A stretch of DNA of 64,000 nt from Motacilla alba alba (GCF_015832195.1 NC_052046.1:16918161-16982160); one strand, 5' to 3'. Counted from the stretch's first letter, positions 13,201-24,600 are shown. A program made the numbers and translations. The notes: generated from the sequence alone by a model not told the origin.

Positions 13201-16200
13201 TTAATCTTCCAAAAACTTACCTTGCATAAAAACAATTACTCAGATCCAAGCATTTTCTGTAATGCTAACATCATAAAATCTGAAATTTTGTTTTTGCTGA
13301 ACCTCATGCTTTGAACAAAATGATCCTGATTTTAAGATGTAGAGATCTCTATAGGCTATAGATATAATTGTAAGAAATAAAAGTCATTATTTCAAATTAC
13401 CAATTATATTAAGAGACTTTTCAACTTCTCTAAACAGCAACTTGTTTAGATACCCCATTACAGATAACAGCCTTAAGAAAAACTCTGATAAACACAGGTT
13501 ACACATAATTTTTAGCTACAGTTATAAAGCATACCTGTACATATCCTGAGCGCAGCTCCATTAAACAATAATCAGTCTTCCCAGCTGCAAGAAGAAGCAG
13601 TCCCTGCGGCTTGCTTGTTCGAAACTGCAACTGTAAGGATGTCTGAGAGCATGCTTCTGCCATGTTCACCTCCACAAAGCTACCACCATAAAATGATACT
13701 GAAAGAAATAAAGAAAAATGAATAGGAAACTCGATCACACAAACACAAAAAAGCCACTTTCTTATTCATACCCAAATGTATATAAACAATTTATATTATT
13801 TTCTATATACTTATTCACCTACAAATGAAAATAAATCTCAGATATCAAATTCACCAGTCCAAGAATTAATAAGAGCCCAGCAGCCATACTAGAATGGACA
13901 AGGGATGAATATAGTCCAGTTATCTTATCTCCAACAGTGATGACTGGAAGAGTTACAACCATGCAATTATACTGAATAATTTCTTTCAAATATTCCTTAA
14001 TTTTTGTTTGTTTCTTTCAGGTCTTTTCCTGAGCTTGTCACACCCAGTCTATTTTGTAGTTGCCACAGAATTTCTCTCTGAAGTATTCCTCCAGTTTCTC
14101 TTTGGAAATATTTTCATCTACAACATTATCTTATATCTCCACCAGAGAAAACCTATGTCATTTCTACAGAGAAAACCCGTAAGTCTCCTGCTACCTGTGT
14201 CATTTTCAGATGTTTCCATCCCCCTCTTCCAGGCATAACTGCCCTCCTGTTTCCTGTATGCAACTTCCAAACACCCCACCACCCCGCTGGCCAGTCACAA
14301 GCCTCCTTCACTGTCTTCTCCTCTCTTTTCTGCTCTGAGGAACAGTAACATCAGTAAGAGTTTTCATTTGACTGCTCACTGCTTTTACCATCCCCACTAT
14401 TACTATTTTGAACAAAACAGATCCCAAGACCAAATCCTCCCAAATTCTGCTGGTAACTTCCCTGTGACACATTAAAAAAGAAATCGATCAATCATCTACC
14501 ACTCCTCCTATTTAATCAATTACTTAATATACAAAGCCCTGGCCCTGCACTCCAATGAATGCTAAAAAGCCTTTGGCACCAAACTTTTTAAAGTCTTTTG
14601 AAACTCTAAATCTTGGACACCTTGCCCACCCCCATCAAGAAAACTCCAAGGAGTTTGTGAGGAACTCTTGAAAGAAATCTTATAGTCTCCTTCAAAATTA
14701 ATCCTTCTCGCTTGTGCATTTTTTATCCTTTGTTACAATACCAACAAATTTGAATTATGGATGTCAAGTTTACAGTTCCATGGTAATTCTTGTCATAAAT
14801 ATTAGCATAAAATCTGCCACCATTCCAGGCTTCAGGTTTAAAACTCCAGGGAATTTTAAGCATGAGATCAGATAGTACCCTTAGCAAGCAAGTTATTTCA
14901 TCACTAAGTTTTTTTCAAGTCCCCTCTCCTCCCCTTCCACTACCCTAAAAAAGGAATTTCCGTTTGGGAATCTTCCCAATTAGCAGTAAATGCCATTTAG
15001 TTTAGCTTCTTTGCAGCAGCCATGCCCTTTCTGAGTGCTTCTTATATACTAGTAACTTAATCAACTGGCTGCACTGACCCTCGGCAGGGCTTTTGTTCTT
15101 GATGTACTTAAGGAGGATTTAGTAAAAGCTTTGATTCCTTCAAGCTGATCCTTGACCTTTTTTTTCCCAGACATGTCTATTTTCAAATTCCATCTGCCAA
15201 AGTTTATGATGCTTTCAGCTGTGTTTGGATACAGCTTGTAAGACACCACCAGTTGAATAATTATTTTGCTGTTTTTAGCTTCATTCTGAAATAATTTTCT
15301 CGTTTTAAAATCAAGCATTACTGCAGAGGACTTTAGAGGTTTAAATGTTCCAGTTCCTACATTAGCTGTCTCCTTGCTTAATCTAATACACCCTGACAAC
15401 TCCTATAAAGTGTGACTTTAACTCTGAATGTGAACTGGATTCTGTGCAGAGTACCAAATCAAAGACATAATATAGTAGCCCATTCATGAAATAACAATCA
15501 ATAATAGTATCCCAAAAGTTGCTTTAGGATATTAAAGAATTCTACATAGATTTCCCAAGAACAAGATTTCAGCAAAACCCACAGGCAACAACCATGTAAT
15601 ATCAAGTTATATTAATTACCCAGAGAAACACAGGAAAGATCTTTACATTACTGAAATACACATATTTCTTCCAAAGAAAGAGTCACCACTGCCTGGAAAA
15701 ACTGATCCCAAATGAAACAAAAAGGAATTCTTCCCCAGCAGTTTGCTTCTAGTTTAAAATATGCTTTCATCAAAAAGCTCAAATACACCTTGCGGGTTTT
15801 ATATTAATTTATACACTGAGAGGACCTATTGTTGTACATAAAAATATTAATCTGTGGGGTAAAGAAAGACCTCCTCATTAAAGCAAGTAGTGGAACAACA
15901 TAATGAGAGACAAATCCTCAGTATAAATAAGGACTAACTAATAAGACAGGAAGTAGGTTAAATAATCATAATTTTTTATATTATGCTAAATTCATTTATT
16001 GGATTTTGGGGGAAGAAATCAAGCAGAGAGATTATGGATTACTCAGTGCAATTTAGAACAATTAGAATGAAGCTGTGAAGACAATATTGTGCAGAGTACC
16101 ACTGGGCAACAGTTTGATACTTATACTATATATGAATTTTCTGGAATGAAAAAAAGAAGCATAAGTTAAACCTTCTGCCTTCCATAAAACTCTTCAGAGT

Positions 16201-18447
16201 CAGAATCTGTCACTGAAGGTGGGGCAGGTAGGCACTGATCCACCAGTTAACAAGACTTTGAACCACCTACAGTGCCTTGGCATGATTTCTTTTACAGCTA
16301 CAAGAACCGTATTTTTAATTTTTTTTTTGACACATTACTTGCTGTATCACAGATAAGATCAAATTCCACTGCTGAGATTGAAAAACATCACCACTACCAC
16401 AGAACACATAATATGGTTGGCTTACAAATCTTGCAGTCTCCAAAACATGGTGCTCATATTTCAACCCACAGGAGCTGGGTTAATGAATCTTTGTTATAAG
16501 GACAAATAGCAAAAGTAATGCAGCAGAATGAGAGGTGAAAAAAACTCCAAAGAATCAAAATATGACACTTCATAATGAAAAAATAGTCCTCCATTTTTGT
16601 CAGTTTATCTAAGCTGGTAGCAGATGATATCAACAATACATAATAGACACAAGAAAAATGGAAAAGGAAGCTGACAGATTCATTGGGAATGCCCTTTAAG
16701 GCTAAATATACCAATTATTCAAAAGGGAATTCTCAGGGTTGATTCACATTTTCTCAGTGTAAAATTTAGTGAGATTTTGAGGGTAAATAAAACACTACCA
16801 GAGTGTGTAAGCCTCTTACACTCACCTAAAATGGACATAATGAAGAATATCCCTATGCTGCATCTACAAATGCTTTACACATCAAAAACAATGTTTAAAG
16901 GTCCCTTCCAAACCAAAGCATTCTATGACTTACAGCTAAAAGACAGTCCTGTATTTAAAGCACTGAATGTCAAATGAACAGTGCTGATGTTATTTTCTGG
17001 TTATATTACAGAAACTCACTGAAAACTGAATAGTTGAGAAAGCCACTTAAAACCTGATGAAAACATCACTTAGAGCTCCACACACTGAGGTTCTCTCATG
17101 GAAAGAAAAGACTGGTGTATTTAATTTACAGTATCTGAATTTAATTCTTTCATTAATCTCTTCATTAACTTCTGAAGTAAAAACTATTTTTTAAGGTTAC
17201 AATTTAATATTGGTTCATTTCTAACCAGTCTTCTCAGCTAGTGAAAGAGACGCCACACAACCACAGAAACTGACCACTAGACATTTGTAAAGAACGTTAT
17301 GGCCATTGTTAAGTCTCATGTTAAGTTAAGTTATTTTATATTATTTATTTATTTATTTATAATTGATTTTATATTTTTATTTATTTATAATTTATTTATT
17401 TATAATTTATAATATAATATTAACATGTTAAGTCTCACATGGGATTGCAGTGAGGAACAGCAGGTGGGCAAAGGTGGAAGAAAAACCACACTTCTTCAAT
17501 TGCATGCTAATCCAATAGTTTTTAAAATATATGCAAGTAATAAACTTTATTACCAGTCTTTTAAGCTCTAATTGCAATGTACTTCAAGTTGCATCTCAAG
17601 AAGAAACAAAATTTGCAGGTTACATTTTTGGCTGCTTCAATGGTTTTGATGACTGCCCGAGACCGGCAGGTTACCGTGCATCACTACTGGTGAGGTGTCT
17701 GGCCTGTCATGAAAAGCCAGGCACAAGACAGCCGAAGCTAGCCGAATGCTAAAACCCAGATACCGGCAGCTGCTGGGTGATACTTATCACCGGGACTACT
17801 AGTTCCCACGCACGGAGCAGGCAAGGAATGGCAGGGAATATTCCTGTTTCTACCTCAGCACTTTTCCTCATGACATACTACAATTACGATAAGAGGTGGA
17901 GGGAAAAGGTTTACATTTACGTTGCTTGCAAAGCATCCACGTTTTTATTAGGAAGTCTAGCTATGTCAAGTCTCGGCGTCTCTGCAGCAGGAGGGGATGC
18001 AGGCACAAGGCGGGCTCACACCCTGGCGGGCAGCTCGGCCTTCACTCTAAGGCAAGAGGACACCACTCCTTCACAAAATGCCCGCCGTCCCACCACCTGT
18101 GCGGCCGCCAGCGCCGCCCGCCTGCCGCCCCCGCTCCCGGCCAAGGGGCTGCGGCGGCAGCTGGCCCGAGTACGGGGCCCCCGCCGCCCTCGCCGGGCCG
18201 GGACACGGCACGGCACTCCCCGTCGGGCAGCTGCTTTCGCGGGAACACCGGCGACAAGTGCCTCCAGCGCTCCGAGCAGCCCGGGCGCCGGGGCTGCGGC
18301 CGGGCCGCCCCTTCCCCGCGGGCACAGGTGCCTTCCGGCCCTCGCCACGGCCCTACCTGAGAGAGCGGGCCGGCCGGAGGCCAGCAGCAGCGCCAGCAGC
18401 GGCACCAGCAGCGCCGGCCACCGCAGCGCGGCGGGCATCCCGGCCAT
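1081..18447 (-). CDS. CSPG4-like: CSPG4/NG2-like transmembrane proteoglycan (gene span, 5' part; six coding exons joined)
   Basis: Coding exons on the minus strand, in transcript order: 18447-18357, 13698-13535, 12944-9384, 8545-8075, 7306-7130, 1279-1081. Together they give 4663 nt, 1554 codons plus one base, with GT-AG junctions and matching phases throughout. Order of parts: signal peptide (about residues 1-24), laminin G 1 (about 31-203), laminin G 2 (about 217-390), then about ten CSPG repeats, the last cut by the window edge. Repeats show the family pattern of a V-x-EG start, a P-x-HG turn and a Y-x-HDGS-like end. Mammalian CSPG4 is about 2320 residues, so about one third lies outside, including the membrane helix and PDZ-binding tail. 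CSPG4 binds collagen VI, growth factors and integrins at the surface of pericytes and glial progenitors; this role is inferred here. Because it sits next to ESM1 rather than in the usual CSPG4 neighbourhood, I take it to be a paralogue (CSPG4B type) rather than CSPG4 itself. No frameshift or internal stop is seen. Confidence 0.92.
2020..2449 (+). repeat. CR1 LINE fragment (3' region)
   Basis: Plus-strand CR1 3' sequence: a 'ggactggagcacctcttctatgaa' block, 'ttcagcctggagaaaagaagg', 'gaagctggagaggga', 'gaaattctttactttgagggtggtgag' and 'gacgatctttaaggtccctta' follow each other in consensus order. The terminal tail is lost. Lies in intron 5 of the CSPG4-like gene, antisense to it. Confidence 0.9.
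6393..6419. repeat. Near-perfect palindrome, 13-bp arms, 1-nt centre
   Basis: TCACAGTATCACA, one central C, then its exact reverse complement. Located in intron 5 of the CSPG4-like gene. Confidence 0.9.
7130..7306 (-). CDS. CSPG4-like: CSPG4-like exon 5: end of CSPG repeat 9
   Basis: Residues 1430-1488 (177 nt, 59 codons), phase 0 on both sides; the acceptor ends TTTTTCAG and the donor is CAG|GTATGT. The translation (ELIYYVHDNSEELMDSF ... VTVTAVNDEAPVV) matches the CSPG4 segment with IRYVHDGSETLTDSF and VTVLPVNDQPPIL. It carries the Tyr-Val-His-Asp-x-Ser repeat end and a Val-Asn-Asp linker. Confidence 0.93.
7307..8074. other. Intron 4 of the CSPG4-like gene
   Basis: 768 bp with GT-AG ends on the minus strand. 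A 113-codon plus-strand open frame inside it has no protein-like pattern. Nothing else seen. Confidence 0.8.
8075..8545 (-). CDS. CSPG4-like: CSPG4-like exon 4: CSPG repeats 8 (end) to 9
   Basis: Residues 1273-1429 (471 nt, 157 codons), phase 0 at both ends; donor CAG|GTAATG. Contains SPPSEIVFTV, QLPVHGYIRK, a Tyr-Val-Gln version of the repeat end, and the start of the next repeat (IPLEVQNFTVFEGG), which matches CSPG4 IPLEAQNFSVPEGG. The acceptor (TTCTTAAATTGAAG) has a weak pyrimidine tract; it was chosen because it keeps phase 0 and joins the repeat cleanly. Stops appear in this frame just beyond the donor, which supports the exon end. Confidence 0.87.
8546..9383. other. Intron 3 of the CSPG4-like gene
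   Basis: 838 bp with GT-AG ends on the minus strand. Nothing recognised in it. Confidence 0.8.
9384..12944 (-). CDS. CSPG4-like: CSPG4-like exon 3: giant exon with laminin G domains and CSPG repeats 1-8
   Basis: A single 3561-nt exon, residues 86-1272, open throughout; acceptor TCTCTTGCAG, donor CAA|GTAGGT, phase 0 on both sides. It carries the rest of laminin G 1 (YGFYMGGTG, closing Cys203), laminin G 2 (about 217-390, closing Cys390) and about eight CSPG repeats. Repeat starts can be recognised at LIVLEGEQAS, LLLVENSKKR, LLQGVTALIR, LNVIEGEGEL, IVRNGQRLLT, LLVQKGKEET and LLVEEGKPVK. Cadherin-like linker motifs such as VTPVNDAPEI are present, as are many N-glycosylation sequons. Human CSPG4 also has one very large third exon, so the gene architecture is conserved. 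At the place matching the human chondroitin sulfate serine (about 995) the sequence reads RESVKGAS, without Ser-Gly. Several long plus-strand open frames inside this exon are antisense shadows. Confidence 0.96.
12945..13534. other. Intron 2 of the CSPG4-like gene
   Basis: 590 bp, AT-rich, GT-AG on the minus strand. Nothing recognised in it. Confidence 0.85.
13535..13698 (-). CDS. CSPG4-like: CSPG4-like exon 2: first half of laminin G domain 1
   Basis: Residues 31-85 (164 nt). The acceptor is a pyrimidine-rich tract ending TTTCAG; the donor is CAG|GTATGC, phase 0. The translation (SFYGGSFVEV... LQLQFRTSKPQGLLLLAAG) matches the start of mammalian CSPG4 laminin G 1, where a Phe-(Phe/Tyr)-Gly strand is followed by LQLQFxTSxPxxLLLLAAG. 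The first two bases complete the codon begun in exon 1, giving ...PALS-V-SFYGG. Confidence 0.92.
16885..16932 (+). repeat. CR1 tail remnant
   Basis: Short 'aaaggtcccttccaaaccaaagcattctatgact' remnant of a CR1 3' end, in intron 1 of the CSPG4-like gene. Confidence 0.55.
17331..17425. repeat. AT-rich (TTTA)n low-complexity tract
   Basis: About 95 bp of interrupted TTTA/TTTATAA units, with almost no G or C, in intron 1 of the CSPG4-like gene. Confidence 0.85.
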
Positions 18448-18660
18448 GCCGGGGCCGCGGCGCAGCCCTGGGGAGCGGCGAGGAGTGTCACAGCCCCGGC
18501 CCGTGCTCACCGCCGTCCTCCCCTCCTTCCCGCCCTCCTCACAGCGCAGCCCCTGCGCCGGCCCGCCCCCGCTCCAGGAGCGCCGGCCTGGGACGGGCGA
18601 AGGGGCAGTGCTCTCCCGTAGCTTCGAGCGCCCTTCGTGGCTGTGGGTTATTGCGTGCTT
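17990..18660 (-). promoter_or_regulatory. CpG island and probable TATA-less promoter of the CSPG4-like gene
   Basis: An abrupt GC- and CpG-rich block in otherwise AT-rich DNA, covering exon 1, the start of intron 1 and about 200 bp of 5' flank. GC-box-like motifs (for example near 18560, CCCGCCCCCGCTCC) lie upstream of the ATG at 18447. No TATA box is seen at a suitable distance. The transcription start is probably between about 18460 and 18600, but cannot be fixed from sequence alone. Confidence 0.75.
18357..18447 (-). CDS. CSPG4-like: CSPG4-like exon 1: start codon and signal peptide
   Basis: Encodes residues 1-30 plus the first base of codon 31. The start at 18447 (MAGMPAALRW...) has G at -3 and G at +4. 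It is followed by a Leu/Ala/Val-rich core (PALLVPLLALLLAS), a textbook cleavable signal peptide with likely cleavage near residue 24. A second in-frame ATG three codons on (18438) could also serve. The donor is CAG|GTAGGG, phase 1. The frame stays open upstream to 18861, but that stretch is GC-rich 5' flank and shows no protein-like features, so I chose the ATG directly before the signal peptide. The exon lies inside the CpG island. Confidence 0.85.
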
Positions 18661-18904
18661 CGGGTGGGACCTGCCCACATGTGAGTTAGAGCTGTTGTCA
18701 GTAGTCGCCCAGTGCGCCCACTCTGTCTCCGTGGCCTGCCTGTCGCAGTGGAAGACTGCTCTGAGGTACCCCAAACCTTCCCCTCTGCTGGCTGGAGCAT
18801 CTCCAGCCCTCAGAGTGTTTGTATGTTGTCCATAAAGAAACGCATCACACTGCTTTAGCAAAGAAGCATATTACAGGTAGACCAAACAATGGTTTCAGAA
18901 GTTG

Positions 18905-19240
18905 AGATGATCACAGAACCAATTAGACTAGAAACACCTCTGAAACTGAGGCCAATCTGTGACCAAACCCCACCGTTACAACTCTACCATGCCACTGACT
19001 GCCACATCCAGCCTTTCCTTCAACACCTTCAAGAGAAGGTGCTCCACCTCCCTGGGCACCCCATTCCTATGTCTAATCACCCCTTCTGTGAAGAAATTCT
19101 TCCTAATGTCCATCCTGTGCCTCCCCTGGCACAGCTTAAGACCATGTCCACTCGTCCTGTTTCCTGGGAGAAGAGGCTAACCCCCACCTAGCTACAACAT
19201 CCTCCAAGCTAGTTATAGTGATAAGGTCTGATCACAACAA
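18905..19240 (-). repeat. CR1 LINE fragment
   Basis: Reverse-oriented CR1: 'atcacagaacc' at the left, then 'ttcaacaccttcaagagaaggtgctccacctccctgggca', 'tgaagaaattcttcctaatgtcc' and 'gtccactcgtcctgtttcctgggagaagagg'. Sits directly upstream of the CSPG4-like CpG island. Confidence 0.88.
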
Positions 19241-20769
19241 GTACAGGTCCTAAATTAGAAAAAAATATGCATTTCACCCCTTCTCACTGCAGTCCTGTGC
19301 TTAAAAGCACAAAGTGTCAGCTTAGGAAATGTTTTTAAAGAGCACATTTCAGCCAGCCATTTATCAGCCTTTACCACACTTAATTCAAATATGCAAACAT
19401 GCCTTGAGTTACATAAATGATCCGTGCCAGGAGCCGCCTTGCAGTCATAAAATTTTCTGTGATTTTATCAGCTAAGCAGGGTGCATTGCAATGTGTCTGA
19501 ACAGGTCGGTTGTTTTTTTAACTTGTTACTCCCTTACACATAGGACTGGAATCTGTGGCCTGAAATATGACACTAAGCAAGCAGAGTAAGTAACTGAGAT
19601 ACCAAAACTGAAAAAAAAAAAAAAAAGAAGAAAAAATGATGATGGCATTAATATCTTTTCTGGGTCAGCTGTCTGGTTCTTCTCTTCCTTTGAGGTTTGC
19701 AATCAGCATTTAGTCTAGATTTTCCTTAGAAAACTTTGGAAGGCTTTGCTATCTTTACAGTTTTAGAATAATGTATGTGACAGCAGGGTGAATCTGTGCC
19801 CAGATGGAAATAATGGAGAGGTATCTTCCCCTAAATATCACTTAAAAACTTTATTAAAGATCTCAAAGGCAGAGGCCTGATAAACTTCATTCACTTCATA
19901 CTGGCACTCAGAGAAGATTTGTGAAAACCTGGAGAAGACATTACAAAAAGCATCTATTTAAGATGTGAACAAGAAGGTCAAAAAGAGGATTTAATGTGGG
20001 ATAACAATTTATAGCATGACTGATACTGGAAAAGCAGATCTCCAGATGTACGTCAACAAACCCCTGTGCTGCAGCAGGGAAGCCTGGGGAAAAGTTTTGC
20101 CTTTGCATCATTCACCTGAGTTGCACAGGTCTCACTTATCCCTATCTTGTGCAGAGCAGTTTGCTGGGAAAGTCATTGGATTATACCTCAGAAGGGATAG
20201 CATCACTTGCACTGTGGGCCTTGAGAAGTAGTAGTCAAAAAATACTGCAGCAAGGTGCTTGAATGAGGGGCACGAGATAGGTAAAGGACTGTCCCATACA
20301 TGAGAGGGGTTTTGGAACTAAACTCAAAGACAGCAAGATAGGGAGCATGAGGCCCTGGTATCACATGTGCACCTGGTGAGGCACATGAAGAAGGACACTG
20401 TGCAAGCAGGGGGCATGTCTGTGCTGGATCAGAGCACCACTGAAGGTCTGAGTTCAGAGAAGGAAAAATAAATAAGCAATGTTGCTGGGCTGAGCTACAA
20501 AAACTTTGTGAACATGAAAAAAACATGAACGAGCCATATTTTTAAAAATACCTTATGATTCATGGTATAGGATGAAATTTGGGAATAAGATGCAGTTATT
20601 TTAGGTAATCTATTTCGCGTTATAGCTACCAGTACAGTCACAAAAACGTAATCAGTCCCTAGTGAGTAATGGCAGGAATCACTGAACTAAAACTTTCTTC
20701 AAACAAAATAATCTTTTTTTTGTATGCTCATTTAAAATTTGACTTTTGTCCAAAGAAAGGCAGTTGACT

Positions 20770-21185
20770 CTGAGGTCAGTTGACTCAGAGAAGGGACTGA
20801 CAGAGCTGGGATTGTTCAGCCCAAAGAGGAGGTTCAGGGGAATCTAATCAATGATTATATCAATGTCTATGAACAGGTGATGGGAGCATGTGAAAAGAGA
20901 GAGTAGGACTTGTTACAGGTGTCCAGGGAAAGTACAAGCCCAAACAATTAAGCCCAAACTGAAATAAAGGAAATTGCATTTAAATACATAAAATCCTCCT
21001 CATGCTTGGGATAAAGCACTAGAACAGGTTGCTCAGACAGGGTCTCCATCTTTATTCATACTCAAAACTTGAGAGGGCACAGCCCTGAGCAACCAGCTGG
21101 CAGTGGCCCTAATCGGAGCAGAGGGTTTGGTCTGGATAGGCTCCGGAGGTACCTTCCCACCTCAACTGTTCTGTGGTGCTGTGAC
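20770..21185 (+). repeat. Divergent CR1 LINE fragment
   Basis: Degraded plus-strand CR1: 'gggattgttcagcccaaagaggagg', 'agaacaggttgctcagacagg', 'ggtttggtctggataggctccggaggtaccttcccacctcaactgttctgtgg' and a final 'gctgtgactc'. Confidence 0.8.
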
Positions 21186-21605
21186 TCAGAAATCTTCATG
21201 GACATTTAAAACAAACATTGAGACTTCTGAAAAGAGAAAGGCCATATCTTGAGCAATGCCAACATGGCTGTAGCTTTAAGGCACGTTTTCTTAAGTCGTT
21301 TAGAATTTTCTGACCATGGGTCCTACTTGCTTTTTGTGGAACATAATTTCTAAATAAATGTGTTAAATATTTGGATAAATACTATTCCTGTTAAATCATA
21401 CTTCATCATTGTTAAGCACCATCAATCTACTTCCTTTTTTTATTTCTGCTTTTCCCATATGTCTGTGATTTGGGGGGTTTAATTATTTTTTTTCTTTTTA
21501 TAATATTTAGCACATATTATTCAAGGATTTAGTATGCCTTAAGAGCACAGCAGGATTTGTTGCCTACAAAAAATTCCAGTCATGGAATGGTTCCTATATA
21601 TCTGT

Positions 21606-21655
21606 AACTACTGGATATGCAGTATCCAGTCATGGATACTGCATATCCAGTAGTT
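21606..21655. repeat. Perfect 22-bp inverted repeat, 6-nt loop
   Basis: Arms 21606-21627 and 21634-21655 are exact reverse complements around the loop AGTCAT. Either strand could fold into a stable hairpin. It is not part of a recognised transposon. Confidence 0.95.
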
Positions 21656-24600
21656 GATCTCAGTGCTGAGTAGTTCTGTGTGAATGTGTAAAATTATGCA
21701 ACTAGTTGACTGATTCTTTCCTAATAATGATGGAGATCTGCTTGTTTGCATCTGACAGCCTATCAATATAACAGTTTCTTTTTGTTTTATTTAGTTGGGA
21801 AAAGGTTCCACTGAGAAGACAGGATTTTCGTGTGGTACTGGAAACCACTTTAAAGATTAGTTTAAATTAGATCACTAAATTAAATCTAAAAATTAGATTA
21901 TTTAATTTTCAATTAATAGTAATCTTTGCAAATTGCTGCTGCAAACAATCTTTTCTTAGGGTTGCCATAGGCTTTCAGACAATTGGGAGGAAAAAATACA
22001 AAACCAAGAACAAACAAAAAAAATCCCGCACCAAAGGTCAAAACATGTTTTGAAAAAATTTATATCCTATTTCTTTGAATTTGGTTAAATTATGCTGAAA
22101 TTGCAGTTGTGGGTAACTAACAAACACTTTGCAGAAGTGCCTGGGTAAATATAATGGGAAAGATTGATCACTGGCTACACTGTGTCAGGTGGAAAATACT
22201 GAAGTTTGATTTCCTGAGTGGAGATGCAAAGTAGTGAACCAAAGTTTCTTAATATCAGTATCTGTGTATGTGTGCTCTGTTCTCTCATCAAAAGCAAGCA
22301 CAAATTTTCAGTGGTCCATACAAATCCTCAAAGATATTGGCTGGACACTAGAGGGAGTCCTTTTTTCTTGTAACAGCTCCTTAAGTAAATAGTACCTTAT
22401 AAATTAAAATGTTGAAGTAGAACTTCTGGGAAAAGTGAAGGAGCTGTTAATTTAGATGGGATCAAACAGTATTTAACTTCTAAATCCTAAGCTTGCAATG
22501 ATTCATTAATACAATTGAATTTTTAAAAGGGCATTTCTTTTAAATAAAAGCTTTGGGGTTTTCTTTCAGTAAAAAGTGTATTTGAAGTCATCATTCAAAA
22601 TTAATCTCTTACACATTATTGTTCTGGTAATTTAAATTACAAGGGACCTGTTCAACAAAGCTATGCTCTTCTCATGCTACCTAACTGAAGACTTTAGATT
22701 GATAGGCTCTATGTTTTCAAGTTAGACTACAGAGTTTTACTGAAGTCAATCGCAGTTGCCAGCTCTCAGCATCACATTTGCAATAAAAATAGGTTGCCTA
22801 AAAGTGCCTTGGTGCATCCAACAAGTTACTGTGTATAGTGGTCCATGCATGTTCCTAACTCGCATTAACTATTTTGAAAACTGTAGATATCTGAAAGAGA
22901 AATTCATATGCATGCAGGACTGGAAGTCCTCAGTAGCTCACAATTATAGTTTATCCTGTGCCACTGGGATTGAGAATATTTATTGTGATGTGGCAGATCC
23001 TAAATTGTCAGCCTAAAGCAAGGCAAAGCTCTAGGCTCTGAATTAAGCAGGAGGAAGTCATAGGCATTCACTAGGGATCGAAGTGCTCCCTTTCTTCCCC
23101 ATGCCTCAAACCAATACCTCTTAGCCTGCTTCAGGTATTCACCATATTCTTGTCCCTTCCAAGATCTCACAGAATGAGTGCTCAATTCTTGCTCCTCTTC
23201 TGATGTTGAATGAGCAACATTGGGGAGCTCTGAGCTTGACTCAGGCACAGGTCATCCAGGAAAATAAAATTCTCTTTTTCTGCTGCAATGGCATAGTCTG
23301 AGAAACTCAACACAGCAGTCAGCACAAGAGGCTGCAACTATTACTGGGAGGAAGAGGTTTGGAGAACCCAAAGAAGAAATGGGTGGAATAACCGTGGTGA
23401 GTAGTGGTGCCCTTTGCCTGCATGGCACTAGTGTGCCTTTGAGATCAAGCTATTAAGAGGCCAGCCCAATGGCGATCCCCACTGTAGTGATGTTATCAGG
23501 GCAGGAGAAAAATCACAGCCATGTACGCAGGCCATACAGCAGACTTTTCTCCCTTAAACTCTTCTTGGGGTAAAGGTTTGCTCATCTTCCTTTTTTTCCT
23601 CTGTGGGTGGTAAGGCTCAATTACATCAGTTTGCAGCTGTGTACATCTTCAGGCTGTGCAGTGGAGGATCTGCTGTCCTCACTTGCTGTCCTCACATTCA
23701 TGCTTGAGTTGTCATGGCTGATCATTTGCTCTAATAAAGGCTGCTAAAGCAATAGAGTTTTAGAAGAGACAAAGAAGTGTGAGTGTATATTATGATGCCA
23801 TGGCATAGAGTCTGCCTTATCCCCTGTAGGGTAAATGCTAGCAAACACAGGACACTCACCCTGTGATCTCTCCTAGTTACAGATCAAATTGTCGTTATTT
23901 TCTTGCAACACATTTACCTAATTTACAGAATATAATAATTAGTATAGTAGCTTGCATATTAAGTATTATTTAAATAAATCTATTACTTTTAAAACAAATT
24001 AGGGAAGTGCAAGAAACAATGCAGAAGCCTTTGCTTGTATTATTTTTGCTTGCTTGTTCTGCTTCACTATATGGAAAATGTGGTTCTTTATCCCAGGTGT
24101 TTACTGATTTACATATATGAAAGAGTCTGAATTTTCACACTGGCCTTAAAAGGAACCTTCCTTTGCCCCAGGTTCAGTGTTAAGTGTTGCAGTTTAGTGT
24201 CCTCTCTCTTGAAAATCTGTACAAAAGTCTCGGGTAATTTCTTTCTTTGGTACCTATTTAAAACATCCAACTCCAAAAGTGATAATCTTTCCTCAGAGAT
24301 AATCTTTCAGAACTGGGAGTCTTGAAACAGACCTTCATTCCTATCTACCAAAGCAAATCAACTGTCAGTCAGCCAAAAGTCCAGCAAAGAAAAAAACAGC
24401 AGCTACAGCAAAACTATGCAAGTTATCTTTGCACAGGGAGGAGACTAGAATGCAGCTTTTGTACAGGTCAAAGGAGGCAGAGGAACTCAAAGGGATGCTG
24501 CTAAAGAAAATGCTTTCATGCCCTTGGCTTCAGGGCACTGAAAGAGATAAAGCAACTCCCTGGAGAGGGATTCACTTCCAGGGCAGTTGTGTATGGTCTT

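Larger units (their letters stand above)
13699..18356. other. Intron 1 of the CSPG4-like gene
   Basis: 4658 bp. Its 5' end lies in the CpG island; it contains the TTTA tract and a CR1 tail remnant. A 112-codon minus-strand open stretch at 15061-15399 does not begin with ATG and matches no family I know. Confidence 0.8.

Noticed and set aside
15061..15399. 112-codon minus-strand open stretch rich in Lys and Ser, possibly a processed pseudogene
   Set aside because: Starts with TTG, not ATG; I recognise no family, and there is no poly(A) tail or target-site duplication.
17777..18835. 352-codon plus-strand open frame across the CpG island
   Set aside because: Low-complexity Ala/Pro/Arg/Ser translation caused by high GC; antisense to exon 1 of the CSPG4-like gene.
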